Shown piece after piece: positions 27,569 to 37,454 of a stretch of 64,000 nucleotides of DNA; position 1 is the stretch's first letter, and each line of letters opens with the position of its first letter. The notes under the pieces were generated by a model, which did not search any database, was not told the origin of the DNA, and worked only from the letters and a program-made list of their open reading frames with translations. Both the position numbers and the translations under genes were made by a program. Source of the stretch: Mycolicibacter sinensis (GTDB lineage: Bacteria > Actinomycetota > Actinomycetes > Mycobacteriales > Mycobacteriaceae); contig NZ_LZIN01000015.1 of assembly GCF_001667375.1 (NCBI RefSeq), positions 31,748 through 95,747 of the forward strand. The letters run 5' to 3'.

Positions 27569-28489
27569 ATGGCCATCGACATGGACGTGATGCTCGCCAA
27601 GATCAAGGACCGGCAGTGGGCGCTGGCCGACATCGACTGGGACGCACCGGGAGCCGAATTGATCCGGCCCGAGATGGTGCCCAAGCTCAAGAAGTTCATG
27701 GCCGACCTGTGCTGGATCGAGAACGTCGGCGCACGCGGCTTCGCGGCCATGGCCCGCAAGGCGCCCACCAAAACGCTGGCCGAGATCTACCGGTACTTCC
27801 ACGCTGAGGAGCAGCGGCATGCCAATGCCGAGCTGGCGCTGATGAAGCGCTGGGGCATGCTCGACGACGGCGAAATCCCCGAGCCCAACGTCAACATCCG
27901 GATGGCGATGCAGTGGCTCGACGAGTACTCCGACGACCTGCCGCTGTCGGTGCTGGGCACCGTCATCCCGATGCTGGAGGTGGCACTCGACGGCGCGCTG
28001 CTCAAGTTCCTGCTCGACGAGGTCGACGACCCGGTCTGCCACCAGGTGTTCGAGAAGATCAACAACGACGAATCCCGCCATATCGCCCTCGATTTCGAGG
28101 TGCTGGAGCTGATCGGACATGCCGATGCCCGCCGGCTGGCCATCGAGTTCGTCGGCACCGTCGCCTCCCCGTCACTGATCATCGGCGCGCTGATCTCGAT
28201 TCCACTGCTCAACCGGATCCGCAACGAGATCATTGGCATGGGACTCGATCCCCAGCGACTCTACTCGGCGCTGATGCGCTTCCAGCAGTTCGGCGAACGC
28301 GGCGAACACACCCGGCGGGTACCGGCCTACCAGGTGGTCAAGCGCTACTCGAACTGGTTCGCCAACCCGGACAGTCCCTATCATCTGCTGGCCAATCCCG
28401 CAGCATGGCTGTCGGGCTTTTACCCCAAGCGGCTGCTCAAGCCCATTCCGAGCTGGTTCAAAGAGCTCACCCACGAACCGGCGGCCTGA
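27569..28489 (+). CDS. Ferritin-like di-iron protein
   Basis: A 306-residue protein from an ATG preceded by AAGGAGG. Two carboxylate/histidine motifs fit a di-iron four-helix bundle: YFHAEEQRHANAE near residue 78 and NNDESRHIALDFE near residue 165. The C-terminal third contains a hydrophobic stretch (SLIIGALISIPLL) and a Trp/Tyr-rich tail. Such proteins range from hydroxylases and N-oxygenases to iron-storage-like proteins. Its place between an SDR and a flavin monooxygenase makes an oxygenase more likely than storage. It is not bacterioferritin by length or motif. Confidence 0.75.
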   Translation: MAIDMDVMLAKIKDRQWALADIDWDAPGAELIRPEMVPKLKKFMADLCWIENVGARGFAAMARKAPTKTLAEIYRYFHAEEQRHANAELALMKRWGMLDDGEIPEPNVNIRMAMQWLDEYSDDLPLSVLGTVIPMLEVALDGALLKFLLDEVDDPVCHQVFEKINNDESRHIALDFEVLELIGHADARRLAIEFVGTVASPSLIIGALISIPLLNRIRNEIIGMGLDPQRLYSALMRFQQFGERGEHTRRVPAYQVVKRYSNWFANPDSPYHLLANPAAWLSGFYPKRLLKPIPSWFKELTHEPAA

Positions 28490-28490
28490 C

Positions 28491-29957
28491 GTGGCCCGGG
28501 CGCACGTCTATCAGACGCTGATCGTGGGCGCCGGCTTCTCCGGGATCGGTGCGGCGATCAAGCTGGCCGAAGCCGGCATCGGCGACGACGAGATCGTGAT
28601 CCTGGAGCGCAGCGACCGGGTCGGCGGCACCTGGCGCGACACCCGCTATCCCGGTGCGGCATGCGATATTCCATCGTTGCTCTACTCGTTCTCATTCGTC
28701 GCCAACCCGGGCTGGTCGCGGGCGTATCCGTCGGCCGGTGAGATCTATCAGCACATCGAGGACATGGTCGACCGGTTCGGCCTGCGCCGCCACATCCGGT
28801 TCAACACCGAGGTCACCGGACTGGTGTTCGACGAGCAGGCCGGCCTCTGGGCCGTCACCGCCGGGCGCAGAAAGTTTCGGGCCCGCACCGTGGTGCTGGC
28901 GTCAGGCCCGCTGCCCGATTCGAGCTTTCCGGCCATCCGCGGCCTGGAAACCTATGCCGGCCACAAGATTCACAGCGCCCGCTGGGATCACGACTACGAC
29001 TTCGCCGGCAAGAAGGTCGCGGTCGTCGGCACCGGTGCCAGCGCGGTGCAGATCATCCCGGAACTGGTCGAGCGGGCCGGTTTCGTCAAGGTCTTCCAGC
29101 GCACCCCGGGCTGGGTGATCCCGCGGCTGGACATCGCCATGCCCCCGGTGGTGCAAGAGTTGTTCGCGAAAGTTCCTGCCGCCCAGCAGCTTACCCGCCA
29201 GGCACTGTTCTGGGGACACGAAGCCAGTGCCACCGCGCTGGTCTGGAACACCCCGCTGAGCGGGTTAGTGGCCCGACTCGGGAAAGCTCACTTGCGCGCG
29301 ACCGTCAAGGATCCGTGGCTGCGTCGCCAGCTCACGCCGGACTTCACTCCGGGCTGCAAGCGCATGCTGATCTCCAGCGACTACTACCCCGCCCTGCAGC
29401 GCGATAACTGCAAGCTCATCGACTGGCCGATCGCCACGCTGAGCCCGGCCGGCATCCGCACCAGCGACGGGGTGGAGCACCACCTGGACGCCATCGTCTT
29501 CGCCACCGGCTACGACGTGCATCTGACGGGCCCGCCGTTTCCGGTCACCGGGCTGGCCGGCAGATCGCTGGCCGCCGACTGGAGCCGCGGCGGCCAGGCG
29601 TTCAAGAGCATTCAGGCGCACGGATATCCGAACCTGTTCTTCATGACCGGCCCCAACTCCGGCCCGGGCCACAACTCACTGCTGGTGTATGTCGAAGGCC
29701 AGCTCGACTACCTGGTGCGCGCCGTCAGCGCCATCCGCACCGGGGACCTGCGCTACCTCGACGTCCGCGAAGACGTGCAGCGCCGTCACAACGAGCAGCT
29801 CCAGCACCGGCTGCGCAAGACGACCTGGATGTCGGGCTGTCGCAGCTGGTATCTCACCGAGGACGGCTTCAACGCCTCGATGTACCCGGGGTTCGCGACG
29901 CAGTATCTTCGGCAGATGCGCACCTTCCGGCTCGCCGACTACCACGCGGTGGCATGA
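28491..29957 (+). CDS. Flavin-containing monooxygenase, Baeyer-Villiger type
   Basis: A 488-residue FAD/NADPH monooxygenase. Two Rossmann motifs are visible: VGAGFSGIGAAIKL at residue 11 and VAVVGTGASAVQI near residue 178. Between them sits a Baeyer-Villiger fingerprint-like segment (YAGHKIHSARWDHD), and FATGYD occurs late in the protein. It starts with GTG one base after the di-iron gene stop. Relatives oxidise ketones, sulfides or amines. Mycobacteria have several such enzymes (EthA and MymA, for example), and this does not look like either by context. Confidence 0.88.
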   Translation: MARAHVYQTLIVGAGFSGIGAAIKLAEAGIGDDEIVILERSDRVGGTWRDTRYPGAACDIPSLLYSFSFVANPGWSRAYPSAGEIYQHIEDMVDRFGLRRHIRFNTEVTGLVFDEQAGLWAVTAGRRKFRARTVVLASGPLPDSSFPAIRGLETYAGHKIHSARWDHDYDFAGKKVAVVGTGASAVQIIPELVERAGFVKVFQRTPGWVIPRLDIAMPPVVQELFAKVPAAQQLTRQALFWGHEASATALVWNTPLSGLVARLGKAHLRATVKDPWLRRQLTPDFTPGCKRMLISSDYYPALQRDNCKLIDWPIATLSPAGIRTSDGVEHHLDAIVFATGYDVHLTGPPFPVTGLAGRSLAADWSRGGQAFKSIQAHGYPNLFFMTGPNSGPGHNSLLVYVEGQLDYLVRAVSAIRTGDLRYLDVREDVQRRHNEQLQHRLRKTTWMSGCRSWYLTEDGFNASMYPGFATQYLRQMRTFRLADYHAVA

Positions 29958-30853
29958 CCGCACCGGATCGTCCCCCTAAGGCCGACTCCATCGCCGGCGT
30001 ACTGGCGAACCTGCGCAAAGTTCCCCGGCGGGTGCGGCGCGAGTCCCGCGAGGTGATCGAAGCCGCGGTGACCCAGCTGTTCGAAGTCGTGGTGCGTCAC
30101 CCGGGCGGCAGCACGGCGTCGCGCGAATACCGGATCGACGATCTGGCCCGGATGGCCGGCACCACCACCCGCAACGTCCGGGTCTACCGGGACCGGGACC
30201 TGTTGCCGCCGCCGCGGCGGGTCGGCCGGGTGGCGCTGTTCAACGACACGCACCTGACGCGGTTGCGACTGATCACCTCGATGCTCGATCGCGGCTACAC
30301 GATCGCGCACGTCAAGGAGATGATCGGCGCCTGGGAGCAGGGCAAGGACCTCGGCGACATCCTGGGGCTGGAGAGCGCGATCGCCGGCAGCTGGACCACC
30401 GAGCGGCCCCACACTATGCCGCGCGCCGACGCTGAGCGGCTGATCGACGACCCGCAGGCATTGCGCCGGCTGGTCGAACTCGGCGTGATCCGCCTCGACG
30501 GGGCCGACGGCTCCCGGGCCACCATCACCCGGCCCAAGCTGATCGAGGCGTTCAACGAGATCCGCGGATACGGCATCGGCGTCGACAAGCTCATCGACCT
30601 CTACGAGCAGACGCTGCCCCATATCGACGCGATCAGCCAGCTGCTGGTGCGCGCCGGCGCCGAGCATGTGCTCACCCGAGTGCAGCCCGGTGCACCGCTG
30701 CCGGCCGACACCGAGATCGCCGAGTTGATCGGCATGCTGGTCCGGTTTCGCACCCAGGCCGTCGCGTCGGTGACCGCCACCCTGGCGTCATCGATCGAGT
30801 CGACCATCGAGTCAATGGTCACCGGCCTGCTGGCCGAGTCCCTGCAGCACTGA
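29954..30853 (+). CDS. MerR-family transcriptional regulator
   Basis: A 299-residue regulator with an N-terminal winged helix (YRIDDLARMAGTTTRNVRVYRDRDLLPPPRRVGRVALF at about 55-95) and a dimer helix. The long C-terminal domain has no cysteines in a metal-binding pattern. It more likely senses an organic ligand than a metal. The start overlaps the monooxygenase stop as ATGA, so it is co-transcribed and probably autoregulates the operon. Confidence 0.88.
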   Translation: MTAPDRPPKADSIAGVLANLRKVPRRVRRESREVIEAAVTQLFEVVVRHPGGSTASREYRIDDLARMAGTTTRNVRVYRDRDLLPPPRRVGRVALFNDTHLTRLRLITSMLDRGYTIAHVKEMIGAWEQGKDLGDILGLESAIAGSWTTERPHTMPRADAERLIDDPQALRRLVELGVIRLDGADGSRATITRPKLIEAFNEIRGYGIGVDKLIDLYEQTLPHIDAISQLLVRAGAEHVLTRVQPGAPLPADTEIAELIGMLVRFRTQAVASVTATLASSIESTIESMVTGLLAESLQH

Positions 30854-30917
30854 TAGGGCTCGGATGCGGCGGTCCCAGCTTCGCCTCTCCTCCGTCGAGC
30901 CTCGCTGAACCGCCGGG

Positions 30918-31202
<285 letters not shown>

Positions 31203-31214
31203 CTAGAGACCCAC

Positions 31215-31232
31215 GATACCCGGCGGGGTATC
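31215..31232. promoter_or_regulatory. CsoR/CstR-type operator
   Basis: GATACCC-GGCG-GGGTATC has perfect 7-bp arms around a 4-bp G+C centre, the pattern recognised by CsoR-family repressors. It sits between mbtI and the repressor gene, 28 nt before the repressor start. Confidence 0.8.
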
Positions 31233-31251
31233 ACCGCGCCGGGAAGGCGGT

Positions 31252-32620
<1,369 letters not shown>

Positions 32621-32662
32621 TAAATCCCGCGCGCCCTGGCCCCGTTAACCCGGCGCGCAGCT

Positions 32663-33157
32663 TCAGCCGGGCATCAGGGCCAGCAGTTTCGCCCGCGCCT
32701 TGACCCGCAGTTGGTGGAACTTCGACTTGCGCTGCCGCTCCATCTCCGCGGTCATCTGCTCGCCCAGGTCGTGCAACTCGGCGTCGGACAGCTCGAACGG
32801 CGGCGGTGGCGGTATCAGGTCGCGCTCCTCCTCGTCGGCGTGGGCCTCCAGGACGGTGAGGAAGGAATTCCACTCGTCGACGTGGTGCGGCGAACCGGCC
32901 GGAGTGCGCAGCGCCACCGCGAGCTGGTCGTAGATCTGCCGGTGCTCGGCGTGCGCGATCGCGATCAGCCGGCCGGCCGCCGCCAGCGCCGGGTAGTAGA
33001 TGTCGTCCTCGATGCGCATGTGGATGGTGAACTCGCGCAACAGCTCATCGAGGATTTGCTGTCGTTCGGGCGATCCGACCGGCGCGGCCTTGAACCTGGC
33101 CCCCAGGCCGCGCAGCACGTCGTGGTGTTCCCGCAACACGTCGTAGGCGTTGCTCAC
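32663..33157 (-). CDS. Hemerythrin-like HHE domain protein
   Basis: A 164-residue protein with a four-helix hemerythrin pattern: EHHDVLRGL, FTIHMRIEDDIYYPAL, AEHRQIYDQL and LEAHADEEERDLIP supply His/Glu/Asp ligands for a non-haem di-iron centre. A basic C-terminal tail follows. Such proteins bind oxygen or NO or sense iron. GTG 33157 overlaps the stop of the upstream Rieske gene as GTGA, so the two are translationally coupled and probably work together. Confidence 0.87.
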   Translation of the reverse strand: MSNAYDVLREHHDVLRGLGARFKAAPVGSPERQQILDELLREFTIHMRIEDDIYYPALAAAGRLIAIAHAEHRQIYDQLAVALRTPAGSPHHVDEWNSFLTVLEAHADEEERDLIPPPPPFELSDAELHDLGEQMTAEMERQRKSKFHQLRVKARAKLLALMPG

Positions 33158-34221
33158 CGGGCGATCTCCTTCACATCCGAGATTTTCGGGCACGGCAGCG
33201 GCTGCACGGTCAGGTGCTTCTCGCGGGCCACGCCGAGCGGGCTCGGAGCGCCGTTGCGCAGTTCGACCATCCCGTTGCGCAGCCGCGCCTGATAGCAGGG
33301 CAACGGCGCAGCAGCGGGACCGCGGACCACCTCGCCGGTCCGCGCGTTGAATTGCGAGCCGTGCCAGGGGCATACGACCCGGCCGCGGTCGACCCAGCCG
33401 TCCTCCATCGGCGCTGCCAGGTGCGGGCACAGCCCGGCGAACGCCGATACCGTCTCGCCGTCGCGGCACACCACCACGCCCACACCGTCTACCTCGACCC
33501 GCTTGAGTTTCTGGTCGGCCGGCAGTTCCGCCTCCGGAAGCACCGGTGTCCAGTCCGCGATGCGCAGCCGCTCACCGGACTGGTCCATACCGATGCCGGA
33601 TCCGAACACCAGCGCGCCGCCCAAAAAGCCGCTGGCACTGGTGATTCCGTAGCCGACCGCACTGGTCACCACACCGCGAAGGTGCCGGCCGCGGCGCCGG
33701 TCCCGCCAGGACTGGATGTACAGGCCGGTGGCGATCAGGTTCAGCACACCGTGCACCAGACCGATCCGACGGTCCTTCTCGTGGGTGTGCTGCCAGTCGG
33801 TCACCCCGGTGGCCGCCGATGCGAAGTTGGCCAGGATGCCCAGTCCCAAAGCCCGCTCGGCGAATCGGGCCGCATCGCGTGTCTCGGTCGCGGCTTGGCC
33901 GGGCAGCAGGCTCAGCGCGTCCAGCGCCACTGTCGTCCCGATCGCGCCGGTGGTCAACGATGCCAGCGGCGGATGCACCGGATGACCGAGCCAGACGCCG
34001 TTCAACAGGTTGGTCACCCGGTTGCGGGCTCCGCCGAACGCGTTGAACACGAAGCTGAGCATGTGCTCCAGCCGGTAACTCGGCCGGTCCATCCACTGCT
34101 GGCGCCCGAGGAAGTCCAGCACCCGCCTGCCGGCGCCGTACGCGCGGCCATCGGCACACGGTGCCCGATCCTCGGCGCATGACGCCCGGCCCTCGGCGCA
34201 CGACACCCGTTGAACTGCCAT
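33154..34221 (-). CDS. DUF2231 membrane domain fused to a Rieske [2Fe-2S] domain
   Basis: About 355 residues from ATG 34221, which has GGGAGGG upstream. The N-terminus holds a short Cys-containing heptad repeat. A DUF2231-type membrane region with about four helices follows (residues 55-235), beginning near the conserved GHPVHPPL. The C-terminal Rieske domain has cluster ligands in CPHLAAPM and CPWHGSQFN. The Rieske cluster probably passes electrons to or from a partner; the coupled hemerythrin-like protein is the obvious candidate. The physiological reaction is unknown. Confidence 0.85.
   Translation of the reverse strand: MAVQRVSCAEGRASCAEDRAPCADGRAYGAGRRVLDFLGRQQWMDRPSYRLEHMLSFVFNAFGGARNRVTNLLNGVWLGHPVHPPLASLTTGAIGTTVALDALSLLPGQAATETRDAARFAERALGLGILANFASAATGVTDWQHTHEKDRRIGLVHGVLNLIATGLYIQSWRDRRRGRHLRGVVTSAVGYGITSASGFLGGALVFGSGIGMDQSGERLRIADWTPVLPEAELPADQKLKRVEVDGVGVVVCRDGETVSAFAGLCPHLAAPMEDGWVDRGRVVCPWHGSQFNARTGEVVRGPAAAPLPCYQARLRNGMVELRNGAPSPLGVAREKHLTVQPLPCPKISDVKEIAR
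34150..34212. repeat. Three tandem 21-bp units inside the Rieske-DUF2231 gene
   Basis: Units begin at 34150, 34171 and 34192 with the shared core TCGGCGCA.GACGCCCG. Translated on the minus strand they give heptads SCAEGRA, SCAEDRA and PCADGRA, each with one cysteine. The multiple-of-three period keeps the frame, so copy number can vary without breaking the gene. Confidence 0.75.
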
Positions 34222-34639
34222 CCCGTCAACCCTCCCACGACGCTCGTAGTCACTCGCCATTTGCGGAATTATCACCCGAACAGTACCCGTATATGCGGCA
34301 CACAATAAGTGGACTCTTCGCTATTGCTACATGGTCCATCCGCAGCGCCGGCGATATCTCGCCAAGATTCCACACATCGGGCGAAATCTGTTTTATACCA
34401 GCTGGTTTCAATTGTAGCATGAGAGGCCGGGGCCTCCGTTCCGGCGGACCTTCCGGCCCACAGCAGCCGTAGCTGTGAATCCGATGACAATAACGGCGCG
34501 GAACCGGATATACGGTTTTTGGTGGAGCCGCCGGCGCCGGTGGCGCCGCGCGCCGCAGCCCCCGGTCGCAGTGATGTGTTACAGGCGTTCACGATTCGGT
34601 ATCGGTCGTCACACAAGGGTTGGCAACGACGGCGTCAGT

Positions 34640-34939
34640 ATGAAATATGGAGGCATGCTAAGTATTCGAAAGTTCGTGGGTTCGATGTTTATAGCGACAG
34701 CCGCGGTGGCGATCGCCGTCGCCCCGACCGGCGTGATGGCGATGAGCGCACCGCCGGTTGTGGCCCAACCGCACGGCGCCGGCGGCCCCGACGGCAACGG
34801 CGGCGGCAGCGGCTGCGGCCACGACGCCGGCTGGCAGGGCTGCGGCGGTTTCATTCCCGGCCAGGGTGGCTTCGGCCATGGCTGCATCGGCGGAGTCTGC
34901 GGCAGCTGGGACGGCGGCCGCGGCTGGTTCAGCGGCTGA
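34640..34939 (+). CDS. Small secreted Gly/Cys-rich protein
   Basis: A protein of about 99 residues with a signal peptide (SIRKFVGSMFIATAAVAIAV, cleavage likely after MAMSA or VVA). The mature part is glycine-rich with four cysteines (SGCGHDAGWQGCGGF and GHGCIGGVCGSW). No family is recognised. Start choice is uncertain: ATG 34640 and ATG 34655 are both possible. It is convergent with hemW, 12 nt apart. The 330 nt before it are relatively AT-rich and contain no other gene I can support. Confidence 0.65.
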   Translation: MKYGGMLSIRKFVGSMFIATAAVAIAVAPTGVMAMSAPPVVAQPHGAGGPDGNGGGSGCGHDAGWQGCGGFIPGQGGFGHGCIGGVCGSWDGGRGWFSG

Positions 34940-34951
34940 GAACACGCCGGG

Positions 34952-36124
34952 CTACCCCAGCAGCGAGCGCACCACCGCATCGGCCAGCAGCCGGCCCCGG
35001 TCGGTCAGCACCAGGCGGTCGCCGTCGCTGCCCAGTAGACCGTCGCTGACCGCCACCGCGGCGCGCTCCCGCTCACCGGAATCCAGCGCCGCCAGCGCCA
35101 ATCCGTCGGACATGCGCAACCGCAGCATCACGTCTTCGGTGTGCCGGTCGGAATCCGAGAGCTCCTCGAAGCCCGCGACCGGCAGCGTCCCCTCCCCCAG
35201 AAGCTGGGCATAGGCATTGGGGTGCTTGACGTTCCAACAGCGCAGATCGCCGTCATAGCTGTGCGCCCCGGGGCCGGCCCCCCACCACCGGCCACCGCCC
35301 CAGTAGCCCAGATTGTGGCGGCAGGCCGCGCCCGGCCGGCTCCAGTTGGACACCTCGTACCAGTCCATCCCGGCGGCGCGCAGGGTGGTGTCGACCAGTT
35401 CGTAGCGGTGCGCCAGCACGTCGTCGTCGGGAGCGGGCAGTTCCCCGCGCCGCACCCGACGGGCCAGCGCGGTGCCCTCTTCGACGATCAGGCTGTAGGC
35501 CGAGAGGTGATCGACACCGGCTTCCAGCGCGGCGTCCACCGAACGCAGCAGATCGTCGTCAGTCTCGCCGGGCGTGCCATAGATCAAGTCGATGTTGAGG
35601 TGCTCAAAACCGGCGGCGCGTGCCTCGCGGGCGGCGGCCACCGGGCGCCCCGGTGAGTGGATGCGGTCCAAGGTGGCCAGCACCCGCGGCGACACCGACT
35701 GCATGCCCAACGACACCCGGGTGTAGCCGGCGGCGCGGATCGTGTCGAAGAACTCCGGCGACGTCGACTCGGGATTCGCCTCGGTGGTGACCTCGGCGTC
35801 CTCGGCCAGCCCGAAGTGTTTCCGCACCTGGTCGAGCACCAGCGCCAACCGCGCGCCGCCCAGCAGCGACGGGGTGCCGCCGCCGACGAACACGGTGTCG
35901 GCGCGCGGGCCGCCCAGGCGGGCGGCGGCCAACTCCAATTCGCGGGCGAGCGCCGCCACCCAGGCGTCCGGGTTGGCACCGCCCAGCTCCGCCGGGGTGT
36001 AGGTGTTGAAGTCGCAGTAGCCGCACCGGGTGAAACAGAACGGCACGTGCACATACACCCCGAACGGACCGTCGTGGCTGCGGCGGACTTCGGGCAGCGT
36101 CACCGCGGTCGGGGTGAGCGTCAT
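34952..36124 (-). CDS. hemW: HemW-like radical SAM protein (annotated HemN in M. tuberculosis)
   Basis: A protein of about 390 residues. The radical SAM cluster motif is CFTRCGYCDF. Downstream segments are FVGGGTPSLL, TTEANPESTSPEFFDT, RVSLGMQSV and NIDLIYGTPGETDDDL, followed by a HemW-type C-terminal domain. HemW is thought to act as a haem chaperone rather than a coproporphyrinogen oxidase. ATG 36124 gives the family length. It follows rpfD on the same strand by 40 nt, matching the Rv2390c-Rv2389c-Rv2388c order. Confidence 0.92.
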   Translation of the reverse strand: MTLTPTAVTLPEVRRSHDGPFGVYVHVPFCFTRCGYCDFNTYTPAELGGANPDAWVAALARELELAAARLGGPRADTVFVGGGTPSLLGGARLALVLDQVRKHFGLAEDAEVTTEANPESTSPEFFDTIRAAGYTRVSLGMQSVSPRVLATLDRIHSPGRPVAAAREARAAGFEHLNIDLIYGTPGETDDDLLRSVDAALEAGVDHLSAYSLIVEEGTALARRVRRGELPAPDDDVLAHRYELVDTTLRAAGMDWYEVSNWSRPGAACRHNLGYWGGGRWWGAGPGAHSYDGDLRCWNVKHPNAYAQLLGEGTLPVAGFEELSDSDRHTEDVMLRLRMSDGLALAALDSGERERAAVAVSDGLLGSDGDRLVLTDRGRLLADAVVRSLLG

Positions 36125-36164
36125 GGGGTCCGATCCTCCCACGGCGCGCCGGGCGGCGCAGAAG

Positions 36165-36569
36165 TCAGCCGGCCCGATCCTGAAGCCCGTCGGCTTCGTC
36201 GAACAACGCCGCCAGATAGTGGGTCAGCGATCCGACCGGGGCCGCCCCGGCACCCGCCGTGGCCGATGCGCCCCGGGAGGCGCAGGTCGGCCAGGCACCG
36301 GGTCCCTGCTCGGCCATGATGCGTTTGGCGACGGCGATCTGCTGCTGCGGGCTGGCCTGCGACGGCAACCCGACGCCGCCGTTGGCGTCCCAGGTCGCCG
36401 CGCTGATCTGCAGACCGCCGTAATCGCCGTTACCGCTGTCGGCCGCCCAGTTTCCACCCGATTCGCACTTGGCGATCGCTTCCCAGTTGATCGGATCGGC
36501 GTTGGCGGCGGCGGTCAGTTCGGCGCCGATCAGGAGCACACCGGCTGCCAGCACTGTGAATTTCCTCAT
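36165..36569 (-). CDS. rpfD: RpfD, resuscitation-promoting factor
   Basis: A 134-residue secreted protein with a signal peptide ([21 protein letters not shown]) and a complete Rpf lytic-transglycosylase-like domain. The catalytic Glu lies in [20 protein letters not shown], and the partner segments are [11 protein letters not shown] and [10 protein letters not shown]. It cleaves peptidoglycan and promotes regrowth of dormant cells. The C-terminal tail after WPTC is short. Its ATG overlaps the stop of the upstream gene as ATGA, so the pair is coupled. Confidence 0.93.
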   Translation of the reverse strand: MRKFTVLAAGVLLIGAELTAAANADPINWEAIAKCESGGNWAADSGNGDYGGLQISAATWDANGGVGLPSQASPQQQIAVAKRIMAEQGPGAWPTCASRGASATAGAGAAPVGSLTHYLAALFDEADGLQDRAG

Positions 36570-37108
36570 ACCAACTCCACCTTGCTGGCCAGCCAGCGGC
36601 CGTCGACCTTGTCCATGGTCATCCGGATCCGGCTGCGGTCCATCACCGGTTCGGGGTTGTCGGCATTGCGCACCGCCTGGTTGACCAGCAGCACCACTAC
36701 GGCATGGCTCCGGTCCGCGGATTTGATCACGGCTTCGGCGACGTGGCCGCGCGCGGTCGCCTTGTTGTCGATCAGCAGCTGACGCAGCTTGGCACCCGAT
36801 CGGGCGTGCATTTGGCTGAACTCACCGGTCGACCCGTCGGCGATGCCGGCGAAGTTGCGGTCGACGTCGTCGGCGTCGATGTTGGTCAACCGCAACGCGT
36901 ATGCCTCGGCGGCGTGAAGCGCCTGCTCGCCGGCGAGATGGATTTCGTAGTGCTGGACGGCCAGCCATCCGCCACCGCCCACCGCTGCCACCAATGTTGC
37001 GATCGCCAGCCAGCGCCGCAGCACGGCGCGCCCGTTGGCCCGCGGGGGCGGTTCGGGTGCCGGGGGTGGCGGTTCCCACAACTCCCAGCCGAGGTCGACG
37101 ACACTCAC
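36566..37108 (-). CDS. Rv2390c-like membrane-anchored protein
   Basis: A 180-residue protein with a Pro-rich cytoplasmic N-terminus ([13 protein letters not shown]), one membrane helix ([19 protein letters not shown]), and an extracytoplasmic domain similar in layout to Mce-associated proteins ([20 protein letters not shown] near the middle, [10 protein letters not shown], and a final [18 protein letters not shown]). Function is unknown. The stable pairing with rpfD suggests cell-wall placement or folding of the resuscitation factor. Confidence 0.85.
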   Translation of the reverse strand: MSVVDLGWELWEPPPPAPEPPPRANGRAVLRRWLAIATLVAAVGGGGWLAVQHYEIHLAGEQALHAAEAYALRLTNIDADDVDRNFAGIADGSTGEFSQMHARSGAKLRQLLIDNKATARGHVAEAVIKSADRSHAVVVLLVNQAVRNADNPEPVMDRSRIRMTMDKVDGRWLASKVELV

Positions 37109-37244
37109 TGGCCCACCCGCCTTCCGATTTCAGCCCTCCCGTCCCGACCGCCTCGCCGTAGGGCCCCAAATGAGTTTTGCGCACGCTGATCACAACTTTG
37201 CGCCGGTAAGGAAGATTTTCGGCATCCATGGCATAATCGGCCGC

Positions 37245-37340
37245 GTGACTGCCGCCTACTGCACCGCATCCGGGGTTGCCCTGGTGGCTCGGCGGCACAT
37301 CGATCTCAAGCGGGTTTGTAGCTGCCGCTGTCTGCCTTGA
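37245..37340 (+). CDS. Polycysteine leader ORF upstream of sirA
   Basis: A 31-codon frame from GTG 37245 to TGA 37340, ending in VCSCRCLP: three cysteines in five residues just before the stop. CATAAT at 37232-37237 is a good -10 element that would place the transcript start at or very near the GTG, making the ORF leaderless. This is the layout described for cysteine-responsive attenuator ORFs in mycobacteria, in which ribosome stalling on Cys codons at low Cys-tRNA raises translation of downstream sulfur genes. The sirA-cysH-che1 operon begins 114 nt downstream. Confidence 0.8.
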   Translation: MTAAYCTASGVALVARRHIDLKRVCSCRCLP

Positions 37341-37454
37341 TGTCGTAGAGCCGCCCACCTGTATCTTCCAGCTGGCCGCCGGATCTGCGCCGCCGGACTC
37401 AGTCGCCGGTTACCCGCGCTTCATCCCGCCAGCTCCTTTGTGTAAGGAGAATCG

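Noticed and set aside
33158..33469. N-terminal extension of the hemerythrin-like frame
   Set aside because: It overlaps the Rieske domain coding region in another frame; GTG 33157 begins at the HHE domain and overlaps the Rieske stop.
34150..34212. CRISPR-like repeats
   Set aside because: The three units are adjacent, without spacers, and keep the coding frame of the Rieske-DUF2231 gene.
37109..37454. Riboswitch or tRNA-like element upstream of sirA
   Set aside because: I could not find a paired structure typical of a SAM riboswitch or T-box; the polycysteine ORF explains the region better.
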